A stretch of DNA of 64,000 nucleotides from Anisakis pegreffii (lineage: Eukaryota > Nematoda > Chromadorea > Rhabditida > Anisakidae), in contig JAPYMA010000154.1 of NCBI GenBank assembly GCA_035041965.1, positions 1 through 64,000 on the forward strand. The letters run 5' to 3'. Numbering within the stretch: position 1 is the stretch's first letter; each line of letters begins with the position of its first letter. The notes under the pieces were generated by a model, which did not search any database, was not told the origin of the DNA, and saw nothing but the letters and a program-made list of their open reading frames with translations. The position numbers and the translations under genes are program-made. Shown one piece after another: positions 13,381 to 27,100 of this stretch.

Positions 13381-16300
13381 GGAGAAGGATCGAGAAGAGA
13401 TACTGACGATTTTTAAATTGGAATTTGATCGCATTGTTGATTTGTTTTGTTTTGTGATAGTATTATGCGTTTATCTGCTTAATTGCTGATTGCAGTATGA
13501 AAAGAAATTGAAATATTTTGTATTGATAGTTTTATGCGATAAATTGTTTTTATTCACAGTTTTATGAGGATCGTGTTCTTGAATCTAGCGCACTCTGTCG
13601 TTCCAAAATTCCGTCTGGTAGGAGGAAGGTTGGAACAAACCCTGAAATGATTTGCTGCAACCTAAGTAGAAATTACCCTCTTCGAAGGGTTTTCATTGTT
13701 GTTTCGCAGCAGCTTACCCATTATCTCCGTTGGTAAGCCGTTTCTGATAGCGTTACGAAATTCATTCAATAAAACTCAAATTTTTACTGGCAGTTAGGAA
13801 GGCGTTCTCAGAGTGCGTTAGCGTTTTTGATATTCGATCAGTTATCCAGAAGAGTTTACAGACTGCATAAAAAATCATTATCATATCAGAGAGCTGTCTG
13901 CGCATTAAGGCTAACACGAGGACGTGACTGATAACGCACAGGTGTTTGTGACAATTAAAACAATCTTCACCATCTCAAACGAGAAACTGAGTTTGGAGTA
14001 AAGGAAAATGAAGAGAGGTTGCTTGCAAGAGTTTTATGCCTTCGTTAAACCAACCGATTGCAATCAGAAACACCGCTGAAATACTCAAATGCTGATAATG
14101 TTATCGTTCACATAACTCCAGTCAAGTTAATTGCTTAAACTTTCTTCATTTGCAATTGTTGATTACACCTGAAAATTGTTACTTAAACAGGAAAAAAATT
14201 CAAATTTCAGGAAACCTAAAAATTAATTGCTCCATTCGAAGCATAAAATAATGAGGTCAGGCTTTGGCTTTTCTGACCGACAAGTTACCGTTTTAGGAAT
14301 GACTAAATTCGACTTCTCTTTTCGGCTCGTTCCAAATGAAAAAAAACTGCAATCGCAAAAGTACATCACAACAAAGGAAGTCAACCGCAAATATCGATTT
14401 GGAATATTGTTATGGACGTCTATTTGCATCGTAAATATTTACATCGTAATAATCGAAACTGTACTTGAGAAACATTTTAACGATTCAATTTGATAGTTTG
14501 GGGGAAGTATACTTACGCACAGTTTAAAAACGAGCTCGATTAATGTTTTTTATGTTTCAAAAACGTTTTCGTCTTTCAATTAATATATTTCATAGAGTAA
14601 TTTCCAAAATTAAAACTGAACATATCATTTAATTTGATTGGTTCACTCATGCGTTGATGAATTAATAAACAGCAATTAATGTCAATCATTTTCGAATGAT
14701 CGTCATTCATCGTCATTAAAATCGTCTTATTTTCAACGCTTCATATGTAATCGAATTGCAGAATCTCCGTTTTCTTTTCACTCTTTTTTTCGTACACATT
14801 TTGGTTAACCTTCAATTGTTTAGCAATTATGTGTAATCATTGGTGTACATTTGAATGCGATCACTTTTTGTTTGCGTTTTCGTTCGGTGGCGAGCGCTGT
14901 AATATTATATTGTATGGTAACTGTGAAAAAAACTTCGTGGAAATGCATTCATTAACTGCGAGATAGATGATTTCTTATTTTCCGATGCTTTTTTATTTAC
15001 TTCCCAAATGATTTTTCTGTTGTTATAACAACAAAACGACGCTGTTCGCACATCGCAAATACGTGATGAAGTCATTTGCTGATGATGACGACGATAATTT
15101 CTGCGTTCACATGAATTTCATAAAATCAGTGATAATTGACGATTTCATCGAGGCACTTTTTCGGCGAGAAGCCGAATTTTTTTAACGTCACAAAAGATTT
15201 TCATGAAATGATCATCAGCAATCATTCTGAAGTACTTTTTGGGTGACAAGCAAACTTCATGGCGCCAGAAAAATTTCTGAACAAAATGAGCGCTAAACGG
15301 CAAATCAAATGAATTTCCATTAAAATTTGAAGTGTTTCTGTGATCGGCTGACTGATTTGCTGTATAATCTTCGAATTTCCATTACATTTGCGTCTTATCT
15401 GCACTTATGGTACCCTAAAGGGCACCTCGTTCGATGACGTAAAATTATTGCGAAGTTTTGCGGCGAAAAAAATTGATTGCCACTCGTTGAGCTGCTTTTA
15501 TCAGATTTTTACGATGGCCAGAAAAATAATGACTCATCGTTTAATCTTTTAGTCGAATGAGTCAGTCATTCAAGCCATCATTTCAGAACATAATAATGTC
15601 TATCTTTTGTTGTTCTTCAATTCACGACATATTCGAATTCATGTAACATACTTCTCATATTCAGTCGGTCTGCTTATCCATCCGTATAAAATGAAAAGGG
15701 AACCAACGGAAGAATTCAACTTTAAGCATTCGTTACATAACACAATCGTAATAAAAATCAAGATTGTAAATTAGTTTCTATGGTTGATGTGATCAGAAAA
15801 TGTGATGAGATTGTTGCATTGCTTCAGACTCTTCTAAGCTTATCAGTTTTAAAGGCTAGTGATCACTATATTGCAGTAATAAGATAGTTTCCAACATTTT
15901 TGAAAAACGCTGAATCTTAATCAAATTTCCTCTGCAGTCCAGAACCATCCTCAGAGACGATAATTGAGTCATATATGCTTTTGATGTCAACACAAACTGA
16001 TCACGTCAAATCAGATTATTTCACTCGTGCATCTTATGATGCTTTCATAACTAATCACTGAAATTCTATTTGCTTGTATCACTTATCTGTTCTAAATATT
16101 TTAAAGCCATGTACACATGAAACCTGATGGAGCGGTCGTATTTCAAAGTACACTTTTAAAGATAAAGTTATTGTTCTATTATTGTGTCCTATTTCGTGTC
16201 AACAAGAAAATTGCATATCAACATGAGAATTATTAGTGAAATGTTTTGCCATCAAACAGTTGATTCCTCTCAATGTTTTTGTTTTATGCTTTCATTTCAA

Positions 16301-18222
16301 AAGCACAAAAAACTATTTTCCTATCTGGTGGCATCGTTGTTATTAGAATGTCGCTGTGTTGTGATGTTCATTGAACTCGCCGATGAAGTGTCAACAGAAA
16401 TACTGTCGTTGAATCAGTCGGAATTCGAACGAAAGTGCGGCAACCTCTCCTTATTGTTATTTGTCACCAGAACGTTGGAATATGACGAATTGATACGACA
16501 TGATAAACGACGGATGAAAATCAAATCAATCAAAAATCAGTCATTGAACTTTGCATTTCAATTTCTTTGACTCGAATTTCATTTCTTTCAAGCGCAAATT
16601 ATCAAACGCTGTTGAAGAAGAACTGTGAATGTAGGTTGAAACAGGTAATCGTCACAGTTTCGTTTAAGAACAAGGGAAAGATCACCATCGATCATGCATT
16701 TGCAAATCAAGCAAATTAAGAGTACGACTTCGATCAGCAGTCAAGTAACCCATTAGATAATATGATCACGTACACATAATCAGATTATATGTGATTAGTA
16801 GCAGCATCTAATGAAAAGGAAAATAACTTATGAATTAACTGGAATAATGGAAATCAGAGAGGCGCAATTAATTTGATTCGATTTTCTTTAATGAGCATCA
16901 CATTCGACAATTGCCAATAAGCACTTCTCGTTGACTTTTTATGCTCTTTATTGACTGCGAACGATCTTTTAACTGCAATTTGATTCGATGTGAATTTCAT
17001 TTTTCACTGAAGCCATTACTGTGATCATCATTTTTATTGTCGTTTTAGGGGCAGTACGAAGTACCGTATCCACCGCATAATAATCCTTCAACTGCGATTA
17101 ATGTGTTTGCAGTTAATTTCATCAGTGCCGATAAGACCTATCAATTGCTGTGTTATTCGTTAAGTGCAAAAAAGAAGTCATTAAAAGATTAAAATCACCA
17201 CGAAAAAAATCTCATAAAGAGATACATAACGAGAATTTGCTGAACGATTCATTACTTATAGAAAGCCAAACAAAAAGTTGTGTAACACGCAGAATTTTCT
17301 TTCAGCATAACGAAAAAGAACCAAAAAATCAAAGCATTCTTTTTCACTTCAATCACTATCCACTGATCAAATTCACAATTTCATCTTACATTATTCCAGT
17401 CGTGAATGGCTAAATTCATTTGTTCGCTTCCACTGGTCACACTTACGAGTTTTCATTCGTTTATAACGCTAAATTGCCGTTTCGCGGAGAACATGGCTGA
17501 AAATTCTCTGAGAATCGGGAAAGTTCACTTGCTTCAAACATCCACGATAGTGACTGTGCCATAGAGTTTGCAAACGAAGTGAACTATAAATTGTTTTGCA
17601 CACATTTGTGAAGATGTTTGCATTTGTATAAGTGTCAGGAAAATTAAGATAACGAAACGACACTTTACAAAGCGAATGATTGCATGAATGATTCGAACGC
17701 ATGTTGTCGAGCGAAATTACCATCGAGTTACCGTCGTGCAACTGTGAGTGACCGAAACCAAAGGATGTGAATCATGATTGTTGCGACGCATTACAATAGT
17801 AATTATTGTGATAATAATAGTAATTGACAGCATATGACGACGACATGATTGTTCGCAATGAAAGTAACCATAAATACATATTCGGGCATTATGCGTGACT
17901 CTAATACTAACAATTAGAACTGATGAATAACCATGATCTGCATTTGGATGAACATTATGATCACATATATGGCATTGGCGTTGTTTGGTTGCACGCTCGA
18001 GTGTAACACCGTCGTTTCGTCTCATTGTTGTTGGTTAGTGAACGTCAACTTTATTTGGGTTTATAAATTTTAGTTTTACATTTACATTTGTATTTCAGTG
18101 TGATATGATGTTCCAGTTGTCCAAAAAATGACAAATTCGATATTCAGCGCAATTAGGAATACATTCAGAGCAATCCACACAATCCACAGAATCGCCTTTA
18201 CTTACGATTGAGAGGAAGCAGT

Positions 18223-18249
18223 GGGAGGGTGGGGAGGGGGGGGAGAGGG
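18223..18249 (+). repeat. G-rich tract with G-quadruplex motif
   Basis: Five runs of three or more G are separated by one to three bases (GGG-A-GGG-T-GGGG-A-G8-AGA-GGG). This satisfies the common G3+N1-7 quadruplex pattern on the plus strand. It stands out strongly in an AT-rich intergenic region. Confidence 0.75.
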
Positions 18250-18329
18250 AGAGCAAATAACAAGGTTAGTTTTATGTCGCAGGATTTCAGTTGATGATCT
18301 AGGCTCAAAGTAGGAATTTTGGGTGCAAA

Positions 18330-18860
18330 GATCTCGTCTTCAAGGCTACCGTATTCTCAAGTTTGCCCAGTAACATATGAATTTATTTGCATCATTCTAT
18401 CCAGCTGGAAACCTTGTTGGGGAAATATAAGATGTACATTTTGAAGCGCATAAAAAGCTCTTTCAGATTCCGTTCTCAGTTTGAAAATCTTGGAGGACAT
18501 TTTCCAGAGACCACCTCGCCGATTTGTGAGTATTGATGAAATTTAGCGACAGTTGCACATACGAGGCTTGGTTACGGTATGATGGAAATCTTGCTGGGCA
18601 AATGGAATACACACGTTTTGAAGCGCACGAAAAGCTCTATTAGATCCCTTTCTCAATTTGAAAATCTTGGAGAACTTTTTACAGAGATAGCGCAGTCGCA
18701 CTCTTTCAATCAAATTGATCACTATAGATCAATCAATTCGTTCATATAGCAACAGGCTGATTGCAATCTTCGAGCTAACCGTCTTCTCAGATTTGCCCGG
18801 AAGCATGTGAATTTCTATTCACCGTTCCATCATCTATTTTTTATTTCTATTCAAAACCTC
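18330..18860. repeat. Diverged tandem/dispersed repeat units related to the 29.6-31.3 kb cluster
   Basis: A unit containing TTTTGAAGCGCA, AAAAGCTCT and TTTGAAAATCTTGGAG occurs at about 18416-18515 and again at about 18590-18690, roughly 175 bp apart with scattered mismatches. The flanks carry CTACCGTATTCTCAAGTTTG and CTAACCGTCTTCTCAGATTT. The palindrome TTGATCACTATAGATCAA is at about 18716-18733. The same motifs recur near 29.7, 30.3 and 31.0 kb, so this is a member of a dispersed family. No coding capacity was recognised. Confidence 0.75.
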
Positions 18861-20444
18861 TAGATGCAGAATATTATAAATTTTACAGACCAATTTGGAT
18901 TAGTTGAAGAGACATAGGTCTTTTATTAATGCTGTCTTAAGGCAATGCGGGAACAAAATTTTTGGACGAGCAAGAGGTGGTTCGGTGGTTGATGAAAGAG
19001 TGAAAACTGAACAATGTTCAGATCATCGTTCATCAGAATTCATCGCATCTGAGCGACTCATAGGATGAAATTTACGCCGTAGTTAACAGAATCCAACTTT
19101 TTGTTGAAGAAATTTTATTTTGCCATTTCATTTCAGGTTCCCAATTGTTCAAGCGGATGCGTATAGAATAGATTTGTTAAGCTGAATGGATGCAAGATCA
19201 AAATTCATCCAAAACAAAGCGATAATATTATAAATTTATTATTAGTTCCCTCATACCAAATCAACAAATACTAAATGAATATACATTCGAGTCAATTTCG
19301 ATAACATCAAAAAATGAAAACAACGCACAAAAAAACTGAATAACAATTCAATGGTCAACATATTCCACAGAAGTAATGATTATGAAATACCCAAAGAAGT
19401 TTTTTGAATACAAAGGAAAACAAAGGGAAATTCTTTCAGAAACTTTACAAAACGAAGCAGCATCTGAATTCCTATCATATCATCAAATGAAGAAGTGCTA
19501 AAAATAACAATATATAATTCAAAACAATAATATTTTAAATAAACTTTCACGCATTTAGAATAAATATGAGAGTAACCGTTCGAATTCAAAAAAAAACACC
19601 CGAATGTCATCAAGTAAACCGGTACATTTTGTGAAAACGGTGAGAAGAAAGCAACAAGAATTCAACAGGAATGAAAGTTGTCAACATCATTCCAAGTATT
19701 TAAATCAGTAAACAATTCCTTGAGTTTCTTGTCGTCTAAAGATACACTTTCAATAAAATAGTAGGAAATTATCAAATACTAGCCGAAATCAATAATGATT
19801 AGTTTTGCTTCCCAATTTAAAAGTGAACTAGGAGACAACATCCATTTGATTAAGGAGACTTCATGATTATTTTCAATCTGAGCTGATTAGGTCCCGTATG
19901 ATCCTGACAAGAAAAATAGAAGACGATCGCCATAAGTAAAGTGAAAAAACGCATCCTTGGCACTGATCATTAAATATCAATAATAAATCAAAAAACGTTC
20001 TATCGCATCTTTTTTTGAAACATCTTCTTCTATCGCCTTTTTCTTCAGCAACATAATTAAAAAAGTCAAAGGTTTCATCAAGAAAACGAATATAATAGCT
20101 TCCTTATAAAAACTATTTATAACAAGACAAAACTGCACGCAGCGGATGATTGACTGATATGAGAAAACATTCAGATGAGTACGTGAAAAAAAAAGAGAAA
20201 CAGGCGGCTTTCAGTAAATGCAAATTGAATACGTAAATAAATAGGAGCAATCCTCCATTAAACGCTAATCAGTCGGTTAAATCGATAAGTCAATACAATT
20301 CGACAGCAATCAACTAACTGAAGTTTCTGAAAATAATTATGTATAGCACTTGAAAGAATCTATCGAAATAGCAAAATGCTCCGGAACGATAGAAGAAAAA
20401 CAATCGCGGGCCCTGTGGTGACAGAACGAAGAAACGAGGATTCA

Positions 20445-22828
20445 CTAGGGTGTGTAGATACGACCGGCATTGATCTTTTCCGGGTCTCTCAACTCAATCT
20501 CCTTCATTGAGCCCATATAGACGCGTGCTCTCGAGCTCTTATCCACATGCTCCATTATCAACGCAAGCATTGCGGCTTGAATCCCTTTGTTGCACATTGT
20601 CACTATTGGTTTGCCCTTTTGGAAACCATTTTCTTCAAGCCCTAAAAACTGATTGTTGCGTAAACCGGAGAGAGTCACACATTGACGATTGCATGCCTTT
20701 CAAAATTCAGATACTGAAAGCTAAGTAAGATATAATTTATTAAGTGAATAAATGACACATTCGAAATAGTCTTTCAGTTAATTTTCATATGAACACTCAC
20801 ATTTTTTGAGTTCACTTTCTGACTTCAATACACCCTCCTTAGTGATCGAGTCGACAGCCGGAACATTATGTACACCAGCAACATGTGATCCTTTCACTTC
20901 TAAAAGTATGAATCGTCATCAACCTCTCATCACTCCCTCATTTCATGCACACCAAATGAACATCAACTAATGAGCTCTTTGATTCCAAATTGTCCTTATC
21001 CACACAGCAGTTTGATGAAAACTAATCGAAAAATGAATGAAACTGAACAAGATTTTTTCCAGATTCATTCCATCCTTCGGTCACATGTAACTGTTACCAA
21101 TTAAGAATGCACGCTTTCATTATAAATTCCTAGTGGAAAGCCCATAGAGAATGAAGGGATCGGAGGATGACTTACTACGATGATCAAGAGTCGTTGCTTC
21201 AACTCCGTCGAATTGACCTTTTGTTCGAGCATCCAGAAAGTTGATCTGCAATAATTTGGATAAAACAAAGAAATGAAACTGACAAACAGTGTGAAAACAA
21301 GAAAGAATTTTCGAAGAACTTACCGTATCAAGTTTATTGAGCCATTCTTTCTGCATTATTTCTTCGAAACTCACCAAACGATCTTCAGATATTTCAGATG
21401 CTGTCCAATTTCCAGGCTAAATAATAGGAATGCTAACTAATTCATATCCAACTTCAGGCTATGTCACGATCCAAGACACTAAAACTGAAGTTTACCCTTT
21501 TTCTTAAACAAAAGATTTGCAGTTCTCCTACTCATCAGCCTATGTCACCACTAACTAAATGAATTCGCTCAAACCGCCACAAGAAATGAGTGACATTATC
21601 CGAAGTTTTCTATCGAATTTGATGATGACGACACCTTAACAACTGGTAATTCGTCAGTAACTTCGCCAATTTCCTTCTCCCAACGAGAAAGACCACCATC
21701 CAAAACAGATACGCGATCGTGTCCGTAACACTATAAATTGAATGTTCCTCTTATTCGAATCTCTTTCATTTTCATTTCATTTCAACTTATCTCTGAACCG
21801 TAAATCTTTTAGGAGTGACAAAGAATCTGTTGAAAAAATGCAAACTAAAAAAGAACTGATAAAACGAAAAGGAAAACGACCTTAAAAATCCATGCAATAC
21901 ACGCTGGTATCATCATTCCTCCAATGGCACCTCTCGAATAGAGTATCAGTTGATCGTCAACATTTACACCTAACAGTCTTATGTATTGTTGGAAAATCTC
22001 CGGTGGATAAAATGCGTAAGAAGTGTATTCACTTGGATACGTGGCTGTATTCAGATCTAAGTGAACTGCGCACGGAATATGATTCTTCCAATAGCCTTTC
22101 TTTTGTCTGAAATTTTGATCTTCAACTGCTCGGAATTCGAAATGATTTAATATCTGACAGCCGAGTACATACGACATTCATCTTACTCTTGACTTGGATT
22201 ATTTTCAGGGTTACGCGACGTTGTGTCCCGAACAGAGTTACACTTCGAAATCTTAGGCTTAACCCTATTTAAGTGGCACCGAAACGTCATGTCAAAATTT
22301 TCAGATGATCATCACTCAGATGCTTTTGCTCGATTTCAGTAATCTGTCTCTCTCCTTCACCTCCTAAATATCTCTTCTCGCATCTCAAACAAGAAAACAA
22401 TCATTAGTAGTACGGCAGACAGGCAATGGCGCGCTACTGTCCACCTCCGATTAGTAGTATGATGCTGGCTATACTACAGTGAAAGATAACAAGAAATTCA
22501 ATAATGATAACCTGGTTTCTGCAGCCATCATTTGCTCGAATTTTCCATACACAAGTTTCTTGTATTCTTCATGATTCGGACGTGGTGCAATTCGACTCGT
22601 ACAATCAATTAAGCGATATCCATCTTTGAAACCACCGCTCTAAACGTTTCACTCGTTCACAGTTTAGTGATAAATAACCACTTTCCAAATTTTAAAGCAA
22701 CCAATGAGAATAACTCTTGTTAAAGGTATAAAATAATCTTAAAAGGTATAAATTATAAACATTCCTCAAAACCTTACCTTTAAAATATTCGCTACAGTAG
22801 CACAACTAACGAAATTGTTTAGCTTCAT
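20445..22828 (-). CDS. MPST: 3-mercaptopyruvate sulfurtransferase (tandem rhodanese)
   Basis: Eight exons on the minus strand: 22828-22778, 22639-22512, 22106-21881, 21730-21635, 21416-21324, 21245-21176, 20899-20801 and 20641-20445. They total 960 nt and encode 319 aa, with phases matching throughout. The N-terminal rhodanese domain includes HIPCAVHLDLNTATYP, LILYSRGAIGGMM and VLDGGLSRWEKE. The C-terminal catalytic domain includes FLDARTKGQFDG, GSHVAGVHNVPA and the active-site loop at Cys271 (MCNKGIQ). The family transfers sulfur from 3-mercaptopyruvate to thiols, contributing to cysteine catabolism and H2S production in cytosol or mitochondria. The loop differs from the vertebrate CGSGVT form and from TST CRKGVT, but the cysteine is present, and nematodes have several divergent MPST paralogues. 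The start is the ATG 29 nt after a TTTCAG acceptor. Reading further upstream in frame stays open to that acceptor, so a longer N-terminus is possible. Confidence 0.92.
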
Positions 22829-22858
22829 CAGATAGCAATCACTGTCAACTGATTTTCC
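22829..22858 (-). promoter_or_regulatory. Candidate spliced-leader acceptor before MPST start codon
   Basis: On the minus strand, AATTTCAG ends at 22858 and leaves a 29-nt leader before the ATG at 22828. I find no obvious coding exon or donor just upstream. In ascarids most mRNAs receive a spliced leader at such sites, so this is the likely mature 5' end. This is an inference from sequence only. Confidence 0.5.
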
Positions 22859-24109
22859 TGAAATTCATCATTCATACTCAAGTCATACCGAACTAACGAC
22901 GAAATCTACTGGCAAATCATTTCGAACCAATCGTTCGCTCAAATATCTGCGGCAGACTTCTCTAATTTAGTGGTGTTAGATCAGAACTAATTACACACTG
23001 TACTTATTGTAATTATTAGTGGATTTTGTATTGGATACGACACGTAACCTTTAATTCACAATGCAGTAGTGATAATTATAATCTGGTCAACTATCGGATA
23101 TTTTTCAGAGTAATCGCAGAAACGAAGCTGATAAAATTATCAACACGGAATGAGACATATGAAAAGCAGTGTGTCAAAATACATTTATTAGAAACGTTGA
23201 GTACATTCAGCGTTCACTAAATGCATTTATAAATTACTTTACAAAGCAGCAAAACATTTCCCACTATTTTGTTGGCATCAGTTAGGAATATATCGGCTAA
23301 TATTAACAAAAACATTTCCATCAGTGAGCGCAAACTTCAATAATTAATCTCTAAAAATCATCCAACTAAAGTTGGACATTTCAAATACCACTGAACAAAA
23401 CTTTCAACTTGAAAAGAAATACAACAAAAACTTAATTTTGGATGATATAATTTTGCTTTAAACGCCTAATACATTCAATGCATTTGAATGAGGATAGTGA
23501 AAAATCAATTTTATCACAAAAGCGAAATAGAGAACAGAGTAGTTTCATAGAATCATCAATATAAAAACCATTATTCGATGAACTAAGTATGTTTTCATTC
23601 ATTCAATTTACTCATGAAACAATATTTCCAATAGAACATGTCACCATCCAAAAAATAGTGAAACAAACACATTAACAACACCAACAACAACACCGCTCAA
23701 AGGGATAGGAGATCCACGACATTACAAATTGACCAAAAAAAGAATACTACGGATTGTTTTGACAGAACGAAAGGAGAATTCAGAAGAGTTATGAGGCTCT
23801 ATCTGGAGAGAATGAAAGGAGGATGAAAGTTGCAAGTTAAAAAGAGGGTAGGAAAACTGTAAATTGAATACAAGCAACGATTAACAGCAAAAGAAAAAAT
23901 GAGTTTGAAGTAATAGAAATTAAAAATAAACTCAAAAAATATTCATCAACAAATCGACTGTACGGATCTTCAAGCGTTTAGCTCATTTAAAGATGAATGG
24001 AAAGTGGACGTAATTGATAACAACAACGATAAGAATAACAATCAGGATAAATGTGATAATAACAGAGACAATTACGAGATTATATTATAAAAGTTTGATG
24101 AAGTTATTC
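22829..24109. other. Spacer between AHSA1 (upstream) and MPST (downstream), same strand
   Basis: About 1.28 kb, AT-rich, with no open frame that resembles a known protein and no RNA gene. It must hold the AHSA1 3' UTR and either an MPST promoter or an intercistronic region. No clear TATA box or transposon was seen. Confidence 0.5.
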
Positions 24110-27100
24110 TCAGAATATATTCGCACCAAAACCAAACGTCCTACTAATACTCTGAAGATAGAATCTGCGTAATCCATTCTCGGTTTCATCACACTGCATT
24201 TTTGGTACACCATTCGCTTCGATTTCCAGTTTTGTACAGTCGCCCTTCAACAAAATATCAGCAAGTAAAATTTATCAATGCTACAGCATTTCATACCACT
24301 CGAACAGTTCACATGGCGGCCAACGCCAACGTCCAAAATTCACGAATGTCATGCGGCTTGAAAACTGCCACACGCAGCCTGGATCTTTCTGGAGCGGGAT
24401 TGGGGAGGGGGAGGTGAGGCCAACATGATCTGGTCTGAAAACTGAAAAATTTACCCCAAAATTCAATTTCAGGGTAGATTTTTCTACGTTTCGTTTTTCT
24501 TCACTTTTCTTCTCTCCCCCCCTTTTGCTCCTCTTTTCCCATTTTCTTGCACCCTGCAGGGAAGGGGTGGCATGCCTCTGCGCCTACTCCCCTTGACTAC
24601 ACTACTGTGCAGATCGATACAGAATTCATTTCCTTGCACTATGATGACCTGATAATGCGAGTAGATCGTTCTAATGAGAGTACCTGGTCTTTCAGAAGGA
24701 GACGAACATTGGCAAAGTGTTGCGATGGATACGTTTTCAAACGCCATTTCATAGCCAGTTCTTTATTCTGCTCCTATAAATTCAAATCCAAGATGAACTC
24801 CTTTATCAATGATGTGAAAAAAGGTCCATTTAAAATATTTCCGCTTTCAGTTCCTCCAAACATTTCAACGTTCATCTTTCAATCATTCACAACCGACAAG
24901 CAAGAACCTTTCGACTGAACACCCATAAAATCAATCACCGCATTGCTTCACTCCAGAACTTCCAATAAAATCTCCTCAAAAGTAACTTTCTTAATGAAGC
25001 AAAAACGAATGAAAAATAACGATGACTCACAATACGAACGAACTGTCCAGTGACTGTTGAATTAAACATTGAGAATCCGCCATTAAGGCTGAGATCAAAC
25101 TGTGTACTTGTTCCGGACCATTTCTTTACCAACTGTAAAATATTGAACTTCATCATGAACAGCATAATATAAATAGATACACGCATATGAGAACTCCAGC
25201 TGATATGCTTCAATTCCATTCCTACGATTAACCGTTAGCGAGTGCCACTTGACACGAGTAAAATATAATCCAGAAACCTCTGGCTCAGTGAGCACTTCCC
25301 AAAGTCGACTGGGTTGAATTTTATATTCCTCAGATAACGATGTAATCGACGTCACATCAACATCTCCAGCTGTAAAGTATCATTTTTAATTGTACTCTTA
25401 ATCAAACGCACGTTTAAAATCTGATTTTCCCACCTACAATAAAATGAAAAGCCCTCACTCTCGGTATTTTTCCACATGGTAATTTGGATTAGTTTTATCA
25501 AGACTCGACAACGGAGACAGGTAGGATTACGTAACCATATTACAGTCGATGATGACATCAAATCAAAAACTCACCCGCATCCACTGCAGGAGCACCGCTT
25601 TTGTCCGAAGTAACAACCTAAATAAATCAGTCTCACGCTCAAAAATACATCAACGAAATATGCAAGATAAGCGTGCACATAAACATGTTGTATCTATAGA
25701 TACGAATCAGCTTCAACATGTGCTATAACTTCCAAGAGATCAATCCGTGAAATACTTATTATGAAAAGTAGAAATTGCAGCATTTCTAGATCAATTTGAA
25801 ATTACATATCAGATATCGTTCAACACAACTAGACTAGTTCTAGCTTCTAAAGTTTCAAAAGCAACACTTCGTCAAAAACCCGTCACGACATACATAAACA
25901 ATCTCACATCTAGTTCACATCCAAGATTTGCCCACAAACCCTTTATGTGAGTTTTGGGTGAAATATCGATCAAGTAACTGAAAAATTAAAAAATTTAAGT
26001 CAAGAAATGAAGCATAAAATATCAACCATCTCACATGATTTTGGAAAGTTTTCTTGTCAACCGCCTTTGCGGACGTTGAGCTTGTAACAACAGTGGTTTT
26101 TCCCTTACTCACCACTTGAGGCTTCGAACGATCCGTAGGAAGGATAATACCTTGACTGAACTCTTCTTTTAGTTCACGAATGTAAACGGCCAATTGTTTG
26201 CGAACAAATTCCGTGACATCCTTATTGAAAAGTTGCCGAATTTCTGCTTCATGTGGACCCGACTTGTCCAGTGATAACGTTACCTGATAAATACGTGCAA
26301 TTCATGTGGAACAGTTGAATTTTCTCTGAACCAAAAACTTCCATCCCTTCCATTACATGCTGACAGTTATTTGTTTTCAGAATGAATAGAAAATTCGACG
26401 GCTCTCAAAAATTGGGATGCTCCGTTGGCTGTACGCAACTGTCGAATTGTTTACACATTCAGGATTAGTTTTTAAGGCCAACATCATGAATGCAATATAA
26501 AGAACAACGGCAATTTTTATGGAAAATAATTTGAGAGATTCTACAGAAAGATGAAAAGTCCAACTGCAAAACCAGTTTATCGAAAAACAAACGACTCACG
26601 TCGACTTCATCTGCTTCGTTCTCATCACTTAAGTTCGGTATTTCGATATATCCTTTATATTCAACATCCGACCCGGCCACTTTTACTGAAACAACTGCGA
26701 ACAATTGAAGAATACTGGTTGAGATGAACACAAACACAGACTATGAGATTAACAAACATTCGAAACTAATCGAGGTTTGAAATGTTAATGAAGTTAAACT
26801 GTACGAAAGCAGAACGTCAACAAAAAGAAAATGCGTCGCATAAATGAGACGAAATAAATCTCTGGAGAACAACAAAAACCCACCGTTGAAATTTAATTCG
26901 ATAATCCATTCGAAGAGGAAGATCAGTTTCGCTTTACGATTATTCGCTGTAGCTTCACCATCCAATTTCTTGAACTCACCAAATTCGATCAAAATCGGAC
27001 CTTTTTCAATTTTTTGCTCCTCCAGTAACTGCTTTAAACGGAGCTTCGACCAAGGAGTGGCATTCTTTTCAGTCCTTAAAATAAACAGATCAATTGACTG

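Larger units (their letters stand above)
13381..20444. other. Intergenic region between convergent SCCPDH and MPST genes
   Basis: The two flanking genes end toward each other. Apart from the G-rich tract at 18223-18249 and the diverged repeat units at 18330-18860, I see no supported feature. Open frames at 14257-14493 and 16184-16570 lack recognisable domains, and the second begins at GTG. A short open stretch after an acceptor-like TTTTAG at 17041-17049 could be an isolated exon but has no clear partner. Confidence 0.5.

Noticed and set aside
16184..16570. 128-codon plus-strand frame
   Set aside because: It begins at GTG, has low-complexity hydrophobic parts and no family resemblance.
17050..17180. 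Possible exon after TTTTAG reading GQYEVPYPPHNNPSTAINVF
   Set aside because: No good donor at its end, no partner exon and no recognised family. Left as unassigned intergenic sequence.
24547..24918. 123-codon plus-strand frame
   Set aside because: It lies antisense over AHSA1 exon 8 and adjacent introns. The minus-strand exon is supported by family motifs and splice phases.
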